Source of the DNA: Agromyces larvae | GTDB taxonomy: Bacteria > Actinomycetota > Actinomycetes > Actinomycetales > Microbacteriaceae | Direction: 5' to 3' | DNA length: 64,000 bases | Assembly: GCF_022811705.1 (NCBI RefSeq) | Contig: NZ_CP094528.1 | Coordinates: 744,001-808,000, forward strand | Part shown: piece by piece, positions 1 through 8,400 of the stretch | How positions within the stretch are numbered: position 1 is the stretch's first letter | Layout: the number at the start of each line of letters is the position of its first letter | Made by a program: the position numbers and the translations under genes | Notes under the pieces: model-generated | Told to the model about the DNA's origin: nothing | What the model saw: the letters and a program-made list of their open reading frames with translations, nothing else | Databases searched by the model: none

Positions 1-48
1 CGCCCAGAGCCACGCGTCGATGCGGGCGGATGCCTCGTCGCCGGTCAT
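1..48 (-). CDS. S4-domain RNA-binding protein, Hsp15-like (5' end only)
   Basis: Only the first 16 codons are inside the window; the gene runs leftward off the edge. They read M-T-G-D-E-A-S-A followed by RIDAWLWA, the opening motif of the S4 RNA-binding domain in the Hsp15/YlmH-like family, which in E. coli binds stalled 50S subunits. A TAGGCT box lies at 60-55 on the minus strand, six bases before the ATG, so the transcript is probably leaderless. The family call rests on this short motif alone. Other S4-domain proteins cannot be excluded. Confidence 0.6.
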   Translation of the reverse strand, partial: MTGDEASARIDAWLWA

Positions 49-118
49 CCCCTCAGCCTACGTGTCACGATGCGACGCCCGGCTCCTGGGCGGTCGCCCG
101 GTGCGTCATGCTTGGAGG

Positions 119-568
119 ATGCGCGGTTCGAGCGGCGACGCCTGGGTGGAAGGTCCCGACGGCACCAGGTACTGGGGTCGGTTCGGAGCGGCGGGCCTGC
201 TCGCGGTGACGTCCGGCCGCGAGGTCCTGCTGCAGCATCGCGCCGAGTGGAGCCACTACGGCGGGACGTGGGGGATCCCGGGCGGCGCGCGCCACGAGCA
301 CGAGACCGCGATCGGCGCCGCGATCCGCGAGGCGAACGAAGAGGCCGGCGTGCCGGCGGAGCTCGTCGAGGTGCGCTTCAGCACCGTGCTCGACCTCGGC
401 TTCTGGAGCTACACCACCGTCGTCGCCGACGTCGTCCGGCGATTCGACCCGGTGGCGGGCGACGCCGAGAGCATCGAGCTGCGCTGGACCCCGGCCGACG
501 AGGTCGCGCTGCTGCCGCTGCATCCGCGCTTCGCCGAAGCCTGGCCCGCGCTGCGCGAGCGGATCTGA
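119..568 (+). CDS. NUDIX hydrolase
   Basis: Predicted pyrophosphohydrolase acting on a nucleoside-diphosphate-linked substrate. The NUDIX box G-x5-E-x7-R-E-x2-E-E-x-G is complete (GGARHEHE, seven residues, then REANEEAG), so the Mg-binding glutamates are present. The protein of about 149 residues is a single compact domain and its substrate cannot be read from sequence. The start is uncertain: ATG 119 has GGAGG directly abutting it and CATGCT six bases upstream, matching the leaderless pattern elsewhere in the window. In-frame ATG 20 would overlap the divergent Hsp15-like gene and is unlikely. It converges on the DUF1295 gene, with 16 bp between the stops. Confidence 0.85.
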   Translation: MRGSSGDAWVEGPDGTRYWGRFGAAGLLAVTSGREVLLQHRAEWSHYGGTWGIPGGARHEHETAIGAAIREANEEAGVPAELVEVRFSTVLDLGFWSYTTVVADVVRRFDPVAGDAESIELRWTPADEVALLPLHPRFAEAWPALRERI

Positions 569-584
569 CCGACCCGGCCGCCGC

Positions 585-1409
585 TCAGCTCGGCGTCTCG
601 ATCGCGCTGCGCTCGCGTGCGGGGAACCACGGCACGAGCATCGACGTGCGGCGGCGGTAGTCGTCGTACCCGGGATGGCGCGACCGCGAGATGCTCTCGG
701 TGAACAGCGTCGACCCGATGAACAGCAGCGTGAGCAGCGCGGCGCCCGCGATCGTCCAGTGCAGCCAGACGCCGGTGGCCGCGATCGCGAACCCGTAGAA
801 CACCCACCACTGCGCCTGCTCGAAGAAGAAGTTCGGGTGCCGCGAGTACCGGAACAGCCCGGTCTGCAGGAACCCCGGCTCGGGTGTGCGGCCGGCGGCG
901 CGCTCGGCCGCCTTCCAGCGGTGGAAGTTCCACTGCTGCTGGTCGGCGATCGTCTCGCCGGCCAGGAACGCGAGGAACACCGCGGCCAGCAGCACATCCC
1001 ATCCGCCGATCGGCGCGCCGGACGTCGCCGCGGTCGCGGCGGGCAGGCAGAACGCCAGGATCAGCGCGTTCTGGTAGATCGAGATGAACAGCAGGTTGAA
1101 CACCTGGTAGGCCCAGCCCGGCATCCGGCCCTGCAGGATCTTCCAGCGGTAGTCCTCGCCGCCCGGCCGGTAGCCGCCCTTGCGCTGGAAATTGAAGGTG
1201 AGCCGGATGCCCCAGAGCGTCACGAGCAGCGCCATCAGCACGAGCCGGGGCGCGAACTGCGCCGCCGCGGCGAAGATCCACACGTAGGCGATGGGAGCGA
1301 TCGACCAGATGCGGTCGACCCAGGAGTACTCCTGGGTGATGACCGACAGCAGCCACGTCGCCGCGGTGATCGCCGCGCACAGCACCAGACACGCGATGAG
1401 GGGGTCCAT
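585..1409 (-). CDS. DUF1295 family integral membrane protein
   Basis: A 274-residue polytopic membrane protein with about six hydrophobic segments. It belongs to the DUF1295 family, related to steroid 5-alpha-reductases and isoprenylcysteine carboxyl methyltransferases. The motif RYSRHPNFFFEQ near residue 190 and SRHPGYDDYRRRTSMLVPWF near the C-terminus match the conserved cofactor-binding end of that superfamily. The real substrate is unknown; a reductase or methyltransferase acting on a lipid is plausible from the family. TAGAAT at 1421-1416 on the minus strand sits six bases before the ATG, so the mRNA is probably leaderless. It diverges from the pgsA-like gene across only 32 bp. Confidence 0.85.
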   Translation of the reverse strand: MDPLIACLVLCAAITAATWLLSVITQEYSWVDRIWSIAPIAYVWIFAAAAQFAPRLVLMALLVTLWGIRLTFNFQRKGGYRPGGEDYRWKILQGRMPGWAYQVFNLLFISIYQNALILAFCLPAATAATSGAPIGGWDVLLAAVFLAFLAGETIADQQQWNFHRWKAAERAAGRTPEPGFLQTGLFRYSRHPNFFFEQAQWWVFYGFAIAATGVWLHWTIAGAALLTLLFIGSTLFTESISRSRHPGYDDYRRRTSMLVPWFPARERSAIETPS

Positions 1410-1441
1410 GCGGCGATTCTACGGATCGATAGGATCGACCC
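1410..1441. promoter_or_regulatory. Back-to-back leaderless promoters
   Basis: This 32-bp divergent gap holds two -10-like boxes: TAGAAT on the minus strand (1421-1416), six bases before the DUF1295 ATG, and TAGGAT on the plus strand (1430-1435), six bases before the phosphatidyltransferase GTG. Neither start has a Shine-Dalgarno sequence. The -35 regions would have to lie inside the opposing genes. Confidence 0.6.
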
Positions 1442-2038
1442 GTGGCTGCGACCGGGACCGGGGACGCCGACCGGAGGGTCTGGACGATCCCCAACGTGCT
1501 CAGCATGCTGCGCCTCGCTCTCGTCCCCGTGTTCCTCGTGTATCTCGTGCTCGGCGACTACGTCGCCGCGCTCGTCGTCCTCGTCGCGGCGAGCCTCAGC
1601 GATCTGCTCGACGGGTTCCTCGCCCGCCGGCTGAACCAGATCACGCGTCTCGGGCAGCTGCTCGATCCCGCAGCCGACCGGCTGTACATCTTCGCCGCAC
1701 TCGTCGGCCTCGCCGCCGGCGGCCTCGTGCCGTGGTGGATCGTGGTCGTCGTCGTGGCGCGCGACGTCTTCCTCGTGGTGCTCGGCATCGTGCTGGCCAA
1801 TCACGGGTACGGTCCGCTGCCGGTGCACCAGCTCGGCAAGGTGGCGACGTTCGCCCTCTTCTTCGGATTGCCGGTGATCATGCTCGGACTCGCGGTGCCC
1901 GCGCTCGAACCGGTGACCGAACCGGTCGGCTGGGCGATCACCCTCTGGGGCGCGTTCCTCTACTGGTGGGCCGGGGTGATCTACGCGATCGAGACCGCCC
2001 GAGTCATCCGTATTGCACCTGTGGCACCCGACGTGTGA
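1442..2038 (+). CDS. CDP-alcohol phosphatidyltransferase family protein
   Basis: An integral membrane enzyme that moves a phosphatidyl group from CDP-diacylglycerol to an alcohol. The catalytic signature D-G-x2-A-R-x8-G-x3-D-x3-D is intact: DGFLAR, then GQLLDPAAD near residues 60-80. Its 198 residues with several transmembrane segments fit the PgsA/cardiolipin-synthase-like group. The acceptor (glycerol-3-phosphate, phosphatidylglycerol or inositol phosphate) cannot be fixed here. The GTG start is chosen because TAGGAT lies exactly six bases upstream, implying a leaderless message, and because it preserves the usual N-terminus ahead of WTIPNVLSMLRL. Confidence 0.88.
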   Translation: MAATGTGDADRRVWTIPNVLSMLRLALVPVFLVYLVLGDYVAALVVLVAASLSDLLDGFLARRLNQITRLGQLLDPAADRLYIFAALVGLAAGGLVPWWIVVVVVARDVFLVVLGIVLANHGYGPLPVHQLGKVATFALFFGLPVIMLGLAVPALEPVTEPVGWAITLWGAFLYWWAGVIYAIETARVIRIAPVAPDV

Positions 2039-2043
2039 TCCGA

Positions 2044-2049
2044 TACGCT
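2044..2049 (+). promoter_or_regulatory. -10 box of the garA-like gene
   Basis: TACGCT lies 18 bases upstream of the GTG start, followed by GGAGG at 2057-2061. This is a conventional leadered arrangement, in contrast to the leaderless gene before it. Confidence 0.5.
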
Positions 2050-2067
2050 TGAAAACGGAGGTGACCC

Positions 2068-2577
2068 GTGGCGGAAGCAGACTTCAGCGACAACGACGAC
2101 CGGGCCGCGCAGCAGGACTCGTCGATGCCGACCGGCGATCTCAGCCGGTCCGACGACACGACCATCGGCTTCAGCCGCGAGGCCGCTGCCGCGCTGAGCG
2201 CCGTCGACGCCGACATCACCGCGGAGGAGCAGGAGGCGATCGCCGCGCTGCCCTCGGGGTCGGCCCTGCTCATCGTGCGCCGCGGGCCCAACACCGGCGC
2301 CCGGTTCCTCCTCGACACCGACGTCACCACCGTCGGTCGGCACCCCGACGCCGACATCTTCCTCGACGACGTGACCGTCTCGCGCAAGCACGCCGAGTTC
2401 GTCCGACACCGCACGGCGTTCGAGGTCAAAGACCTGAGCTCGCTGAACGGCACCTACTACGACGGGGTGCGCATCGAGACCGCGCTGCTCACCGACGGCG
2501 CCGAGGTGCAGATCGGCAAGTACCGGCTCACGTTCTACGCATCCCGCCGCGACCTCGCGCCGTCGACGGGCGGGTGA
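2068..2577 (+). CDS. garA: FHA-domain protein, GarA/OdhI type
   Basis: A 169-residue protein with an N-terminal acidic tail and a C-terminal forkhead-associated (phosphothreonine-binding) domain at about residues 65-155. The FHA landmarks GRHPDADIFLDD, VSRKHAEF and LSSLNGTYYDG are all present. The tail holds a DTTIGFSR threonine pair at the place where GarA and OdhI are phosphorylated by PknB/PknG. In the known family, the unphosphorylated form binds and inhibits 2-oxoglutarate dehydrogenase; phosphorylation causes intramolecular binding and releases it. The downstream MerR genes match the garA-Rv1828 and odhI-ftsR neighbourhoods of mycobacteria and corynebacteria. The start is GTG with GGAGG six bases upstream. 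Confidence 0.88.
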   Translation: MAEADFSDNDDRAAQQDSSMPTGDLSRSDDTTIGFSREAAAALSAVDADITAEEQEAIAALPSGSALLIVRRGPNTGARFLLDTDVTTVGRHPDADIFLDDVTVSRKHAEFVRHRTAFEVKDLSSLNGTYYDGVRIETALLTDGAEVQIGKYRLTFYASRRDLAPSTGG

Positions 2578-2609
2578 ATCGTGTTCGAGCGACCCGGAGG
2601 CGCGCCCTA

Positions 2610-3299
2610 GTGGCGGGCACGGCCGCCCCTCGACCCTCTGCAGACCGGGCACCCCTGCTCGGCATCGGCCAAGTGCTGGCCGGACTCCAGCCCGAGTTCC
2701 CCGAACTCACGCCGTCGAAGCTGCGCTTCCTCGAAGAGCAGGGCCTCGTCTCGCCCTCCCGCACGCCCGCCGGGTACCGCAAGTTCTCGCCCGACGACCT
2801 CGAACGGATCCGGTTCGTGCTGTCGATGCAGCGCGACCACTACCTGCCGCTCAAGGTGATCCGCGCCCACCTCGAGGCGATCGACGAGGGGCGCACGCCC
2901 GCGCTGCCCGGCGCGACGGCCGCCCCGCCCCGGCCGGCGTCGACCAGGCTGCGTCGTGACGACCTGCTGGCCGCGGCCGGCGCGCCGGCGACCCTGCTCG
3001 ACGAAGCGGTGTCCGCCGGACTCATCGCCCCCGCCGAGGTCTACGGCGACGACGCGGTGGCCGCGCTGCGCGCGCTGTCGGCACTGCGGGCCGCCGGCAT
3101 CGAGCCGAGGCACCTGCGAAGCCTCCGCGTCGCGGCCGAGCGCGAGGCGTCGCTCGTCGAACGCGCCGTCGCACCCGCCCGTCGCCCCGATCCGGCAGGT
3201 CAGGCCCGGGTCGCCGAGCGCGCCCTCGAACTCGCCCGCCATCTCGAGACGGTGCACCGCCAGGTCGTGCGGCAGGCCGTGTCGAAGATCGTCAGATGA
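2610..3299 (+). CDS. ftsR: MerR-family regulator, FtsR/Rv1828 type
   Basis: A 229-residue DNA-binding regulator. The N-terminal winged helix-turn-helix runs from GIGQVLAGL through LTPSKLRFLEEQGLVSPSR to YRKFSPDDLERI. A linker rich in Ala and Pro and a helical C-terminal domain follow. In Corynebacterium glutamicum the orthologous position beside odhI encodes FtsR, which controls ftsZ; ftsZ lies in this same window at 35.4 kb. The start is GTG with CCCGGAGG at 2593-2600, nine bases upstream. The reading frame is open much further upstream, but that part overlaps garA and is not coding. The ortholog assignment is by position and motif. Confidence 0.82.
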   Translation: MAGTAAPRPSADRAPLLGIGQVLAGLQPEFPELTPSKLRFLEEQGLVSPSRTPAGYRKFSPDDLERIRFVLSMQRDHYLPLKVIRAHLEAIDEGRTPALPGATAAPPRPASTRLRRDDLLAAAGAPATLLDEAVSAGLIAPAEVYGDDAVAALRALSALRAAGIEPRHLRSLRVAAEREASLVERAVAPARRPDPAGQARVAERALELARHLETVHRQVVRQAVSKIVR

Positions 3300-3333
3300 G
3301 CCGCGACACGCCATGACGATCGGCCCGATGTGC

Positions 3334-3362
3334 TTGGTGGCGGCCCGGCCGGTCGGTAGCGT
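3334..3362 (+). promoter_or_regulatory. Promoter of the second MerR gene
   Basis: TTGGTG at 3334-3339 and TAGCGT at 3357-3362 are separated by 17 bp, the best -35/-10 pair in this stretch. The leader to the ATG at 3410 carries GAGGGG as ribosome binding site. Confidence 0.5.
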
Positions 3363-3409
3363 TGAGGATGCGCCGACGGGGTGCGGGCGCGAAAGTGAGG
3401 GGCGATCGG

Positions 3410-3964
3410 ATGACTGAGCTCGATCGGAGCGAGCGCACGCGCTACGACCTCGGCGTGCTCTTCACCGACGGCCTGCCCGAGTACGACGACGGCACCGGGT
3501 ATCGCGGCGCCGTCGCGGCGAAGGCCGCCGGCATCAGCTATCGGCAGCTCGACTACTGGGCGCGCACCGAACTCGTCGAGCCGACCATCCGCAGTGCCGC
3601 GGGGTCGGGCACGCAACGGCTGTACGGATTCCGCGACATCCTCGTGCTGAAGCTCGTGAAGCGCCTGCTCGACACGGGCATCTCGTTGCAGCAGATCCGC
3701 ACCGCGGTCACGCAGCTGCGCGAAGCGGGCGTCGAAGACCTCGCCCAGACCACGCTCATGAGCGACGGCGCCAGCGTCTACCTCTGCACCAGCGACGACG
3801 AGGTGATCGATCTCGTGAACCGCGGTCAGGGGGTGTTCGGCATCGCCGTCGGCAAGGTGCTGCGCGAGGTCGAGTCCACGCTCATCGAGCTCGACACCCA
3901 GGCGGCCGACCCGGTCGACGAGCTCGCGATGCGTCGCACCGCGAAGTCGCGCAAGATCTCCTGA
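3410..3964 (+). CDS. MerR-family regulator, Rv1830 type
   Basis: A 184-residue MerR-family protein. An acidic N-terminal stretch (DLGVLFTDGLPEYDDG) precedes the HTH, whose recognisable part is ISYRQLDYWARTELVEP and YGFRDILVLKLVKRLLDTGISLQQIR. The domain after it, with LCTSDDEVIDLVNRGQGVFGIAVG, is typical of the Rv1830 family and not of metal-sensing MerR proteins; no cysteine pair for metal binding is visible. In mycobacteria a bifunctional nuclease gene (Rv1829) separates the two MerR genes. Here they are adjacent. ATG 3410 is chosen for its GAGGGG and because the conserved family sequence begins just after it. Confidence 0.85.
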   Translation: MTELDRSERTRYDLGVLFTDGLPEYDDGTGYRGAVAAKAAGISYRQLDYWARTELVEPTIRSAAGSGTQRLYGFRDILVLKLVKRLLDTGISLQQIRTAVTQLREAGVEDLAQTTLMSDGASVYLCTSDDEVIDLVNRGQGVFGIAVGKVLREVESTLIELDTQAADPVDELAMRRTAKSRKIS

Positions 3965-4019
3965 CGCGCGCTCGACGGCGTCCGCGGGGCGCCGGTCGGC
4001 GAACCGTGCGCCGGTGCGC

Positions 4020-4871
4020 TCAGTGCGCGCCCGACTGCAGCGGCAGCGGCGTCGGACCGGTGAGCGGCTGGTGGGCGAACTCGCCGATGCGAGCCGTGCG
4101 CAGCACCCGCTCGAGCAACTGGTCGAAGTGCGCCGACATCTCTTCGGCGCTCTCGCCCGGCCACATGTGCAGAGGCTTCGCCGCACCCTGGGCCTGCTGC
4201 AACGAGGTGCGCTCGGGCAGCTGCGGGGAGAGCACGAGCGGGCCGAACATGTCGCGCAGCTCCTTGATGCGGAACTGGTGCTCGAGCGACTGGACGCGGG
4301 CACGGTTCACGATGATGCCGAGCGGCTGCAAGCGGGGGGAGAGGCCGCGACGGATCTCCTCGATCGCGCGGAGCGCGCGGTCGGCGGCGGCCACCGAGAA
4401 CAGGCCGGGCTCGGTGACCACGGCGACCCGGTCGCTCGCCGCCCACGCGGTGCGGGTGAGCGCGTTCAACGAGGGAGCGCAGTCGATGAGCACGAGCTCG
4501 TAATCGCTCTCGACGTTGGCGAGGGCCTCTTCGAGCTTCCAGATGTCGCGGATCGACGGATGCGGCCCGTCGAAGTTGATCGCCGAGGGGCTGCCGATCA
4601 TGACGTCGATCGTCGACTGCGGGTTCTGTCTCGCCCAACCGCTCGGCGCGATCGCCGAGCGCACGATGCGCTCCTTCGGCGATGCCAGGACGTCGGCCAC
4701 GTTGAGGTGGCCGGCCACTTGGATGTCCATGCCGGTCGAGACGTCCGACTGCGGATCGAGGTCGACGACGAGCGTTCGCACCCCGCGTGCGAAGGCTGCG
4801 GACGCCAGTCCGAGGGTGACGGTGGTCTTGCCGACCCCGCCCTTCAGAGAACTGACCGAGAGAACGTGCAC
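4020..4871 (-). CDS. ParA-family ATPase (orphan)
   Basis: A 283-residue deviant-Walker-A ATPase: [16 protein letters not shown] at residues 8-23, VVDLDPQSDVSTG near 40 and VLIDCAPSLN near 130, where the signature lysine, the switch aspartates and the nucleotide pocket are present. ParA-type proteins dimerise on DNA with ATP and position chromosomes or protein clusters. No parB or parS-like repeat lies nearby, so the cargo is unknown and it is unlikely to be the origin-segregation ParA. It starts at GTG 4871 without a Shine-Dalgarno sequence. TAACGT ends eight bases upstream on the minus strand, suggesting a leaderless mRNA. It diverges from pyc. Confidence 0.85.
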   Translation of the reverse strand: MHVLSVSSLKGGVGKTTVTLGLASAAFARGVRTLVVDLDPQSDVSTGMDIQVAGHLNVADVLASPKERIVRSAIAPSGWARQNPQSTIDVMIGSPSAINFDGPHPSIRDIWKLEEALANVESDYELVLIDCAPSLNALTRTAWAASDRVAVVTEPGLFSVAAADRALRAIEEIRRGLSPRLQPLGIIVNRARVQSLEHQFRIKELRDMFGPLVLSPQLPERTSLQQAQGAAKPLHMWPGESAEEMSAHFDQLLERVLRTARIGEFAHQPLTGPTPLPLQSGAH

Positions 4872-4960
4872 GAACAGATACGTTACCTTTGATCGGCGGG
4901 CGATACCTCCGCGTTCGCTGAGCGAGTCCCCACTGCTGAGAACTCCTGAGAAAGGTCTCG

Positions 4961-7900
4961 ATGTTCACCAAGATCCTGGTCGCCAATCGCGGTGAGATCG
5001 CCATCCGGGCGTTCCGCGCGGCCGTCGAGCTCGGGGCCAAGACGGTCGCCGTCTACCCCTACGAAGACCGCAACTCGCTGCATCGGCTGAAGGCCGACGA
5101 GGCGTATCAGATCGGTGAGCCGGGGCATCCGGTCCGCGCCTACCTCGACGTGGCCGAGATCATCAGGGTCGCGAAGGAGTCGGGCGCCGACGCCATCTAC
5201 CCCGGGTACGGATTCCTCTCCGAGAATCCCGAGCTCGCCCAGGCGGCGGCCGACGCCGGCATCGCGTTCATCGGCCCGCCCAAGTCGGTGCTCGAGATGG
5301 CGGGCAACAAGGTGACGGCGAAAGAGCACGCGATCGCCGCCGGCGTGCCGGTGCTGAAGTCGACCGCGCCGTCGCGCGACATCGAGCAGCTCGTGTCGCA
5401 GGCCGACGAGATCGGGTTCCCGATCTTCGCGAAGGCGGTCGCGGGCGGCGGCGGTCGCGGCATGCGTCGGGTGAACACCCTCGACGAGCTGCGTCCCGCG
5501 CTCGAGGAGGCGATGCGCGAGGCCGACAGCGCGTTCGGCGACCCGACGATGTTCCTCGAGCAGGCGGTGCTGCGACCGCGCCACATCGAGGTCCAGATCC
5601 TCGCGGATGCCACGGGCGAGACGGTGCACCTCTTCGAACGCGACTGCTCGGTGCAGCGACGCCACCAGAAGGTGATCGAGATCGCACCGGCGCCGAACCT
5701 CTCCGACGAGGTGCGCCAGTCGCTCTACCGCGACGCGGTCGCCTTCGCACGTTCGATCGGGTACGTGAACGCGGGCACCGTCGAGTTCCTGCTCGACACG
5801 GCGGGGGAGCGGGCCGGGCAGCACGTGTTCATCGAGATGAACCCGCGCATCCAGGTCGAGCACACCGTCACCGAGGAGGTCACCGACGTCGACCTCGTGG
5901 TGTCGCAGATGCGCATCGCCGCGGGCGAGACGCTCGACGACCTCGGGCTGACGCAGGGCGAGATCCGCCTCCGCGGGGCGGCCCTGCAGTGCCGCATCAC
6001 CACGGAGGACCCGGCCGCCGGGTTCCGGCCCGACACGGGCAAGATCACGACCTACCGTTCGCCCGGCGGCGCCGGCATCCGGCTCGACGGCGGCACCACC
6101 GCATCCGGGGCCCAGATCAGCCCGCACTTCGACTCCATGCTCGCGAAGCTCACCTGCCGCGGGCGCGACTACCCGGCGGCGGTGGCGCGGGCGAAGCGCG
6201 CGCTCGCGGAGTTCCGCATCCGCGGCGTGTCCACCAACATCTCGTTCCTGCAGGCGGTGCTCGACGACCCCGCGTTCGTCGCCGGTGACCTGAGCACGTC
6301 GTTCATCGAGGAGCGGCCGCAGCTCGTGCGGGGCCGCGTCTCGAAGGACCGCGGCACCAAGATCCTCAACTGGCTGGCGGATGTCACGGTGAACCAGCCG
6401 AACGGCGCGGCGCCGATCAGCGTGCGGCCGGTCGACAAGCTGCCGGCGCTCGACCTGGCTGCGCCCGCACCCGACGGGTCGCGGCAGCGGCTGCTCGAGC
6501 TCGGCCCGGCGGGCTTCGCGGCGGCGCTGCGCGCGCAGACCCCGCTCGCCGTCACCGAGACCACCTTCCGCGACGCGCACCAGTCGCTGCTGGCGACGCG
6601 GGTGCGCACGAAGGACCTGGTCGCGGTCGCGCCGTACGTCGCGCGGCTGACGCCCGGGCTGCTCTCGGTCGAGGCCTGGGGCGGGGCGACGTACGACGTC
6701 GCGCTGCGATTCCTCGGCGAAGACCCGTGGGAGCGGCTCGCCACGCTGCGCGGCGCGCTGCCGAACGTCGCCATCCAGATGCTCCTGCGCGGGCGCAACA
6801 CGGTCGGCTACACGCCGTACCCGACCGAGGTGACCGACGCGTTCGTCCGCGAGGCGGCGTCGACCGGCGTCGACGTCTTCCGCATCTTCGACGCGCTCAA
6901 CGACGTCTCGCAGATGCGCCCGGCGATCGACGCCGTGCTCGAGACGGGCCACGCCGTCGCCGAGGTCGCGCTCTGCTACACGGGCGACCTGCTGGACCCG
7001 GCCGAGGACCTCTACACCCTCGACTACTACCTGCGCCTGGCCGACGAGATCGTCGGCGCGGGCGCGCACATCCTCGCGATCAAGGACATGGCGGGCCTGC
7101 TCCGCCCGGCGGCCGCCGAGCGGCTCGTGGCGGCGCTCCGCGAGCGCTTCGACCTGCCGGTGCACCTGCACACGCACGACACCGCGGGCGGTCAGCTCGC
7201 CACGCTGCTCGCGGCGAGCCGCGCCGGCGTCGACGCGGTGGACGTCGCGAGCGCGCCGATGGCCGGGACGACGAGCCAGCCCTCGGCCTCGGCGCTCGTG
7301 GCGGCGCTCGCGCACACCGAACGCGACACCGGCCTCTCGCTGCAGGCCGTGAGCGACCTCGAGCCCTACTGGGAGGCGGTCCGCCGGCTGTACCGCCCGT
7401 TCGAGTCGGGACTGCCCGGCCCGACCGGGCGCGTCTACCGGCACGAGATCCCGGGCGGGCAGCTCTCCAACCTGCGCCAGCAGGCGATCGCGCTCGGGCT
7501 GGCCGACGACTTCGAGCTCATCGAGGACATGTACGCCGCGGCGAACGACATCCTCGGCCGGGTGCCGAAGGTTACGCCGTCGTCGAAGGTCGTGGGCGAC
7601 CTCGCGCTGCACCTCACCGCGGTGCGCGCCGACCCGGCCGACTTCGAGGCGAACCCCGGCAAGTACGACATCCCCGACTCGGTGATCGGGTTCATGGCGG
7701 GTGAGCTGGGCGACCTGCCGGGCGGCTGGCCCGAACCGTTCCGCACCAAGGTGCTCGCCGGCCGCGACGTCCGGATCTCGGTGAACGAGCTGAGCGACGA
7801 CGACCGGGCGGCGCTCGAAGCCGACAGCGCCACGCGCCGGGCACGTCTCAACACGCTGCTGTTCCCCGCGCCGACGCGTCAGTTCGAGCAGATCCGCGAG

Positions 7901-8365
7901 CTGTTCGGCGACCTGTCGGTCGTCGACACCGCCGACTACCTGTACGGCCTCCGGCCCGGTCAGGAGCACGTGATCGAGATCGACCGCGGGGTGCGGCTCT
8001 ACGCCGGGCTCGAGGCCATCGGCGAGGTCGACGACAAGGGCATGCGCACGGTCATGACCACCTTGAACGGCCAGTTGCGGCCGGTCTTCGTGCGCGATCG
8101 GTCCGTCGCGGTCGAGACCCGGTCGGCCGAGAAGGCGGATGCCTCGCAGCCGGGCCAGGTGCCCGCTCCGTTCTCGGGCGTGGTCACGCTGCAGGTCGAG
8201 GTGGGCGCCGAGGTGTCGGCCGGGCAGGCCGTCGCATCGATCGAGGCCATGAAGATGGAGGCGGCCATCACGTCCCCCATCGAGGGGGTCGTCGAGCGGG
8301 TCGCCATCCCGAACACCCAGCAGGTCGAGGCCGGAGACCTGATCGTGGTGGTGAGTGCGCGCTAG
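4961..8365 (+). CDS. pyc: Pyruvate carboxylase
   Basis: A single-chain anaplerotic enzyme that carboxylates pyruvate to oxaloacetate using ATP, bicarbonate and biotin. All parts are present in 1134 residues: biotin carboxylase (KILVANRGEIAIR at 4-16, ATP-grasp glycine loop AGGGGRGMRR near 165, EMNPRIQVEH near 295); carboxyltransferase (TTFRDAHQSLLATRVR near 535); and a C-terminal biotin carrier with EAMKMEA, Lys about 1098 being the biotinylated residue. Length is normal for the alpha-4 form. GAAAGG precedes ATG 4961. The TAG stop is also the first half of a TAGGCT box for the next gene. Confidence 0.97.
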   Translation: MFTKILVANRGEIAIRAFRAAVELGAKTVAVYPYEDRNSLHRLKADEAYQIGEPGHPVRAYLDVAEIIRVAKESGADAIYPGYGFLSENPELAQAAADAGIAFIGPPKSVLEMAGNKVTAKEHAIAAGVPVLKSTAPSRDIEQLVSQADEIGFPIFAKAVAGGGGRGMRRVNTLDELRPALEEAMREADSAFGDPTMFLEQAVLRPRHIEVQILADATGETVHLFERDCSVQRRHQKVIEIAPAPNLSDEVRQSLYRDAVAFARSIGYVNAGTVEFLLDTAGERAGQHVFIEMNPRIQVEHTVTEEVTDVDLVVSQMRIAAGETLDDLGLTQGEIRLRGAALQCRITTEDPAAGFRPDTGKITTYRSPGGAGIRLDGGTTASGAQISPHFDSMLAKLTCRGRDYPAAVARAKRALAEFRIRGVSTNISFLQAVLDDPAFVAGDLSTSFIEERPQLVRGRVSKDRGTKILNWLADVTVNQPNGAAPISVRPVDKLPALDLAAPAPDGSRQRLLELGPAGFAAALRAQTPLAVTETTFRDAHQSLLATRVRTKDLVAVAPYVARLTPGLLSVEAWGGATYDVALRFLGEDPWERLATLRGALPNVAIQMLLRGRNTVGYTPYPTEVTDAFVREAASTGVDVFRIFDALNDVSQMRPAIDAVLETGHAVAEVALCYTGDLLDPAEDLYTLDYYLRLADEIVGAGAHILAIKDMAGLLRPAAAERLVAALRERFDLPVHLHTHDTAGGQLATLLAASRAGVDAVDVASAPMAGTTSQPSASALVAALAHTERDTGLSLQAVSDLEPYWEAVRRLYRPFESGLPGPTGRVYRHEIPGGQLSNLRQQAIALGLADDFELIEDMYAAANDILGRVPKVTPSSKVVGDLALHLTAVRADPADFEANPGKYDIPDSVIGFMAGELGDLPGGWPEPFRTKVLAGRDVRISVNELSDDDRAALEADSATRRARLNTLLFPAPTRQFEQIRELFGDLSVVDTADYLYGLRPGQEHVIEIDRGVRLYAGLEAIGEVDDKGMRTVMTTLNGQLRPVFVRDRSVAVETRSAEKADASQPGQVPAPFSGVVTLQVEVGAEVSAGQAVASIEAMKMEAAITSPIEGVVERVAIPNTQQVEAGDLIVVVSAR

Positions 8366-8368
8366 GCT
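8363..8368 (+). promoter_or_regulatory. -10 box overlapping the pyc stop codon
   Basis: TAGGCT begins on the TAG stop of pyc and probably serves the MinD-like gene at 8401, whose GAGAGAGGGG ribosome binding site follows. Confidence 0.45.
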
Positions 8369-8400
8369 GGGGCATCGTTCCGCTGGAGAGAGGGGTCTCG

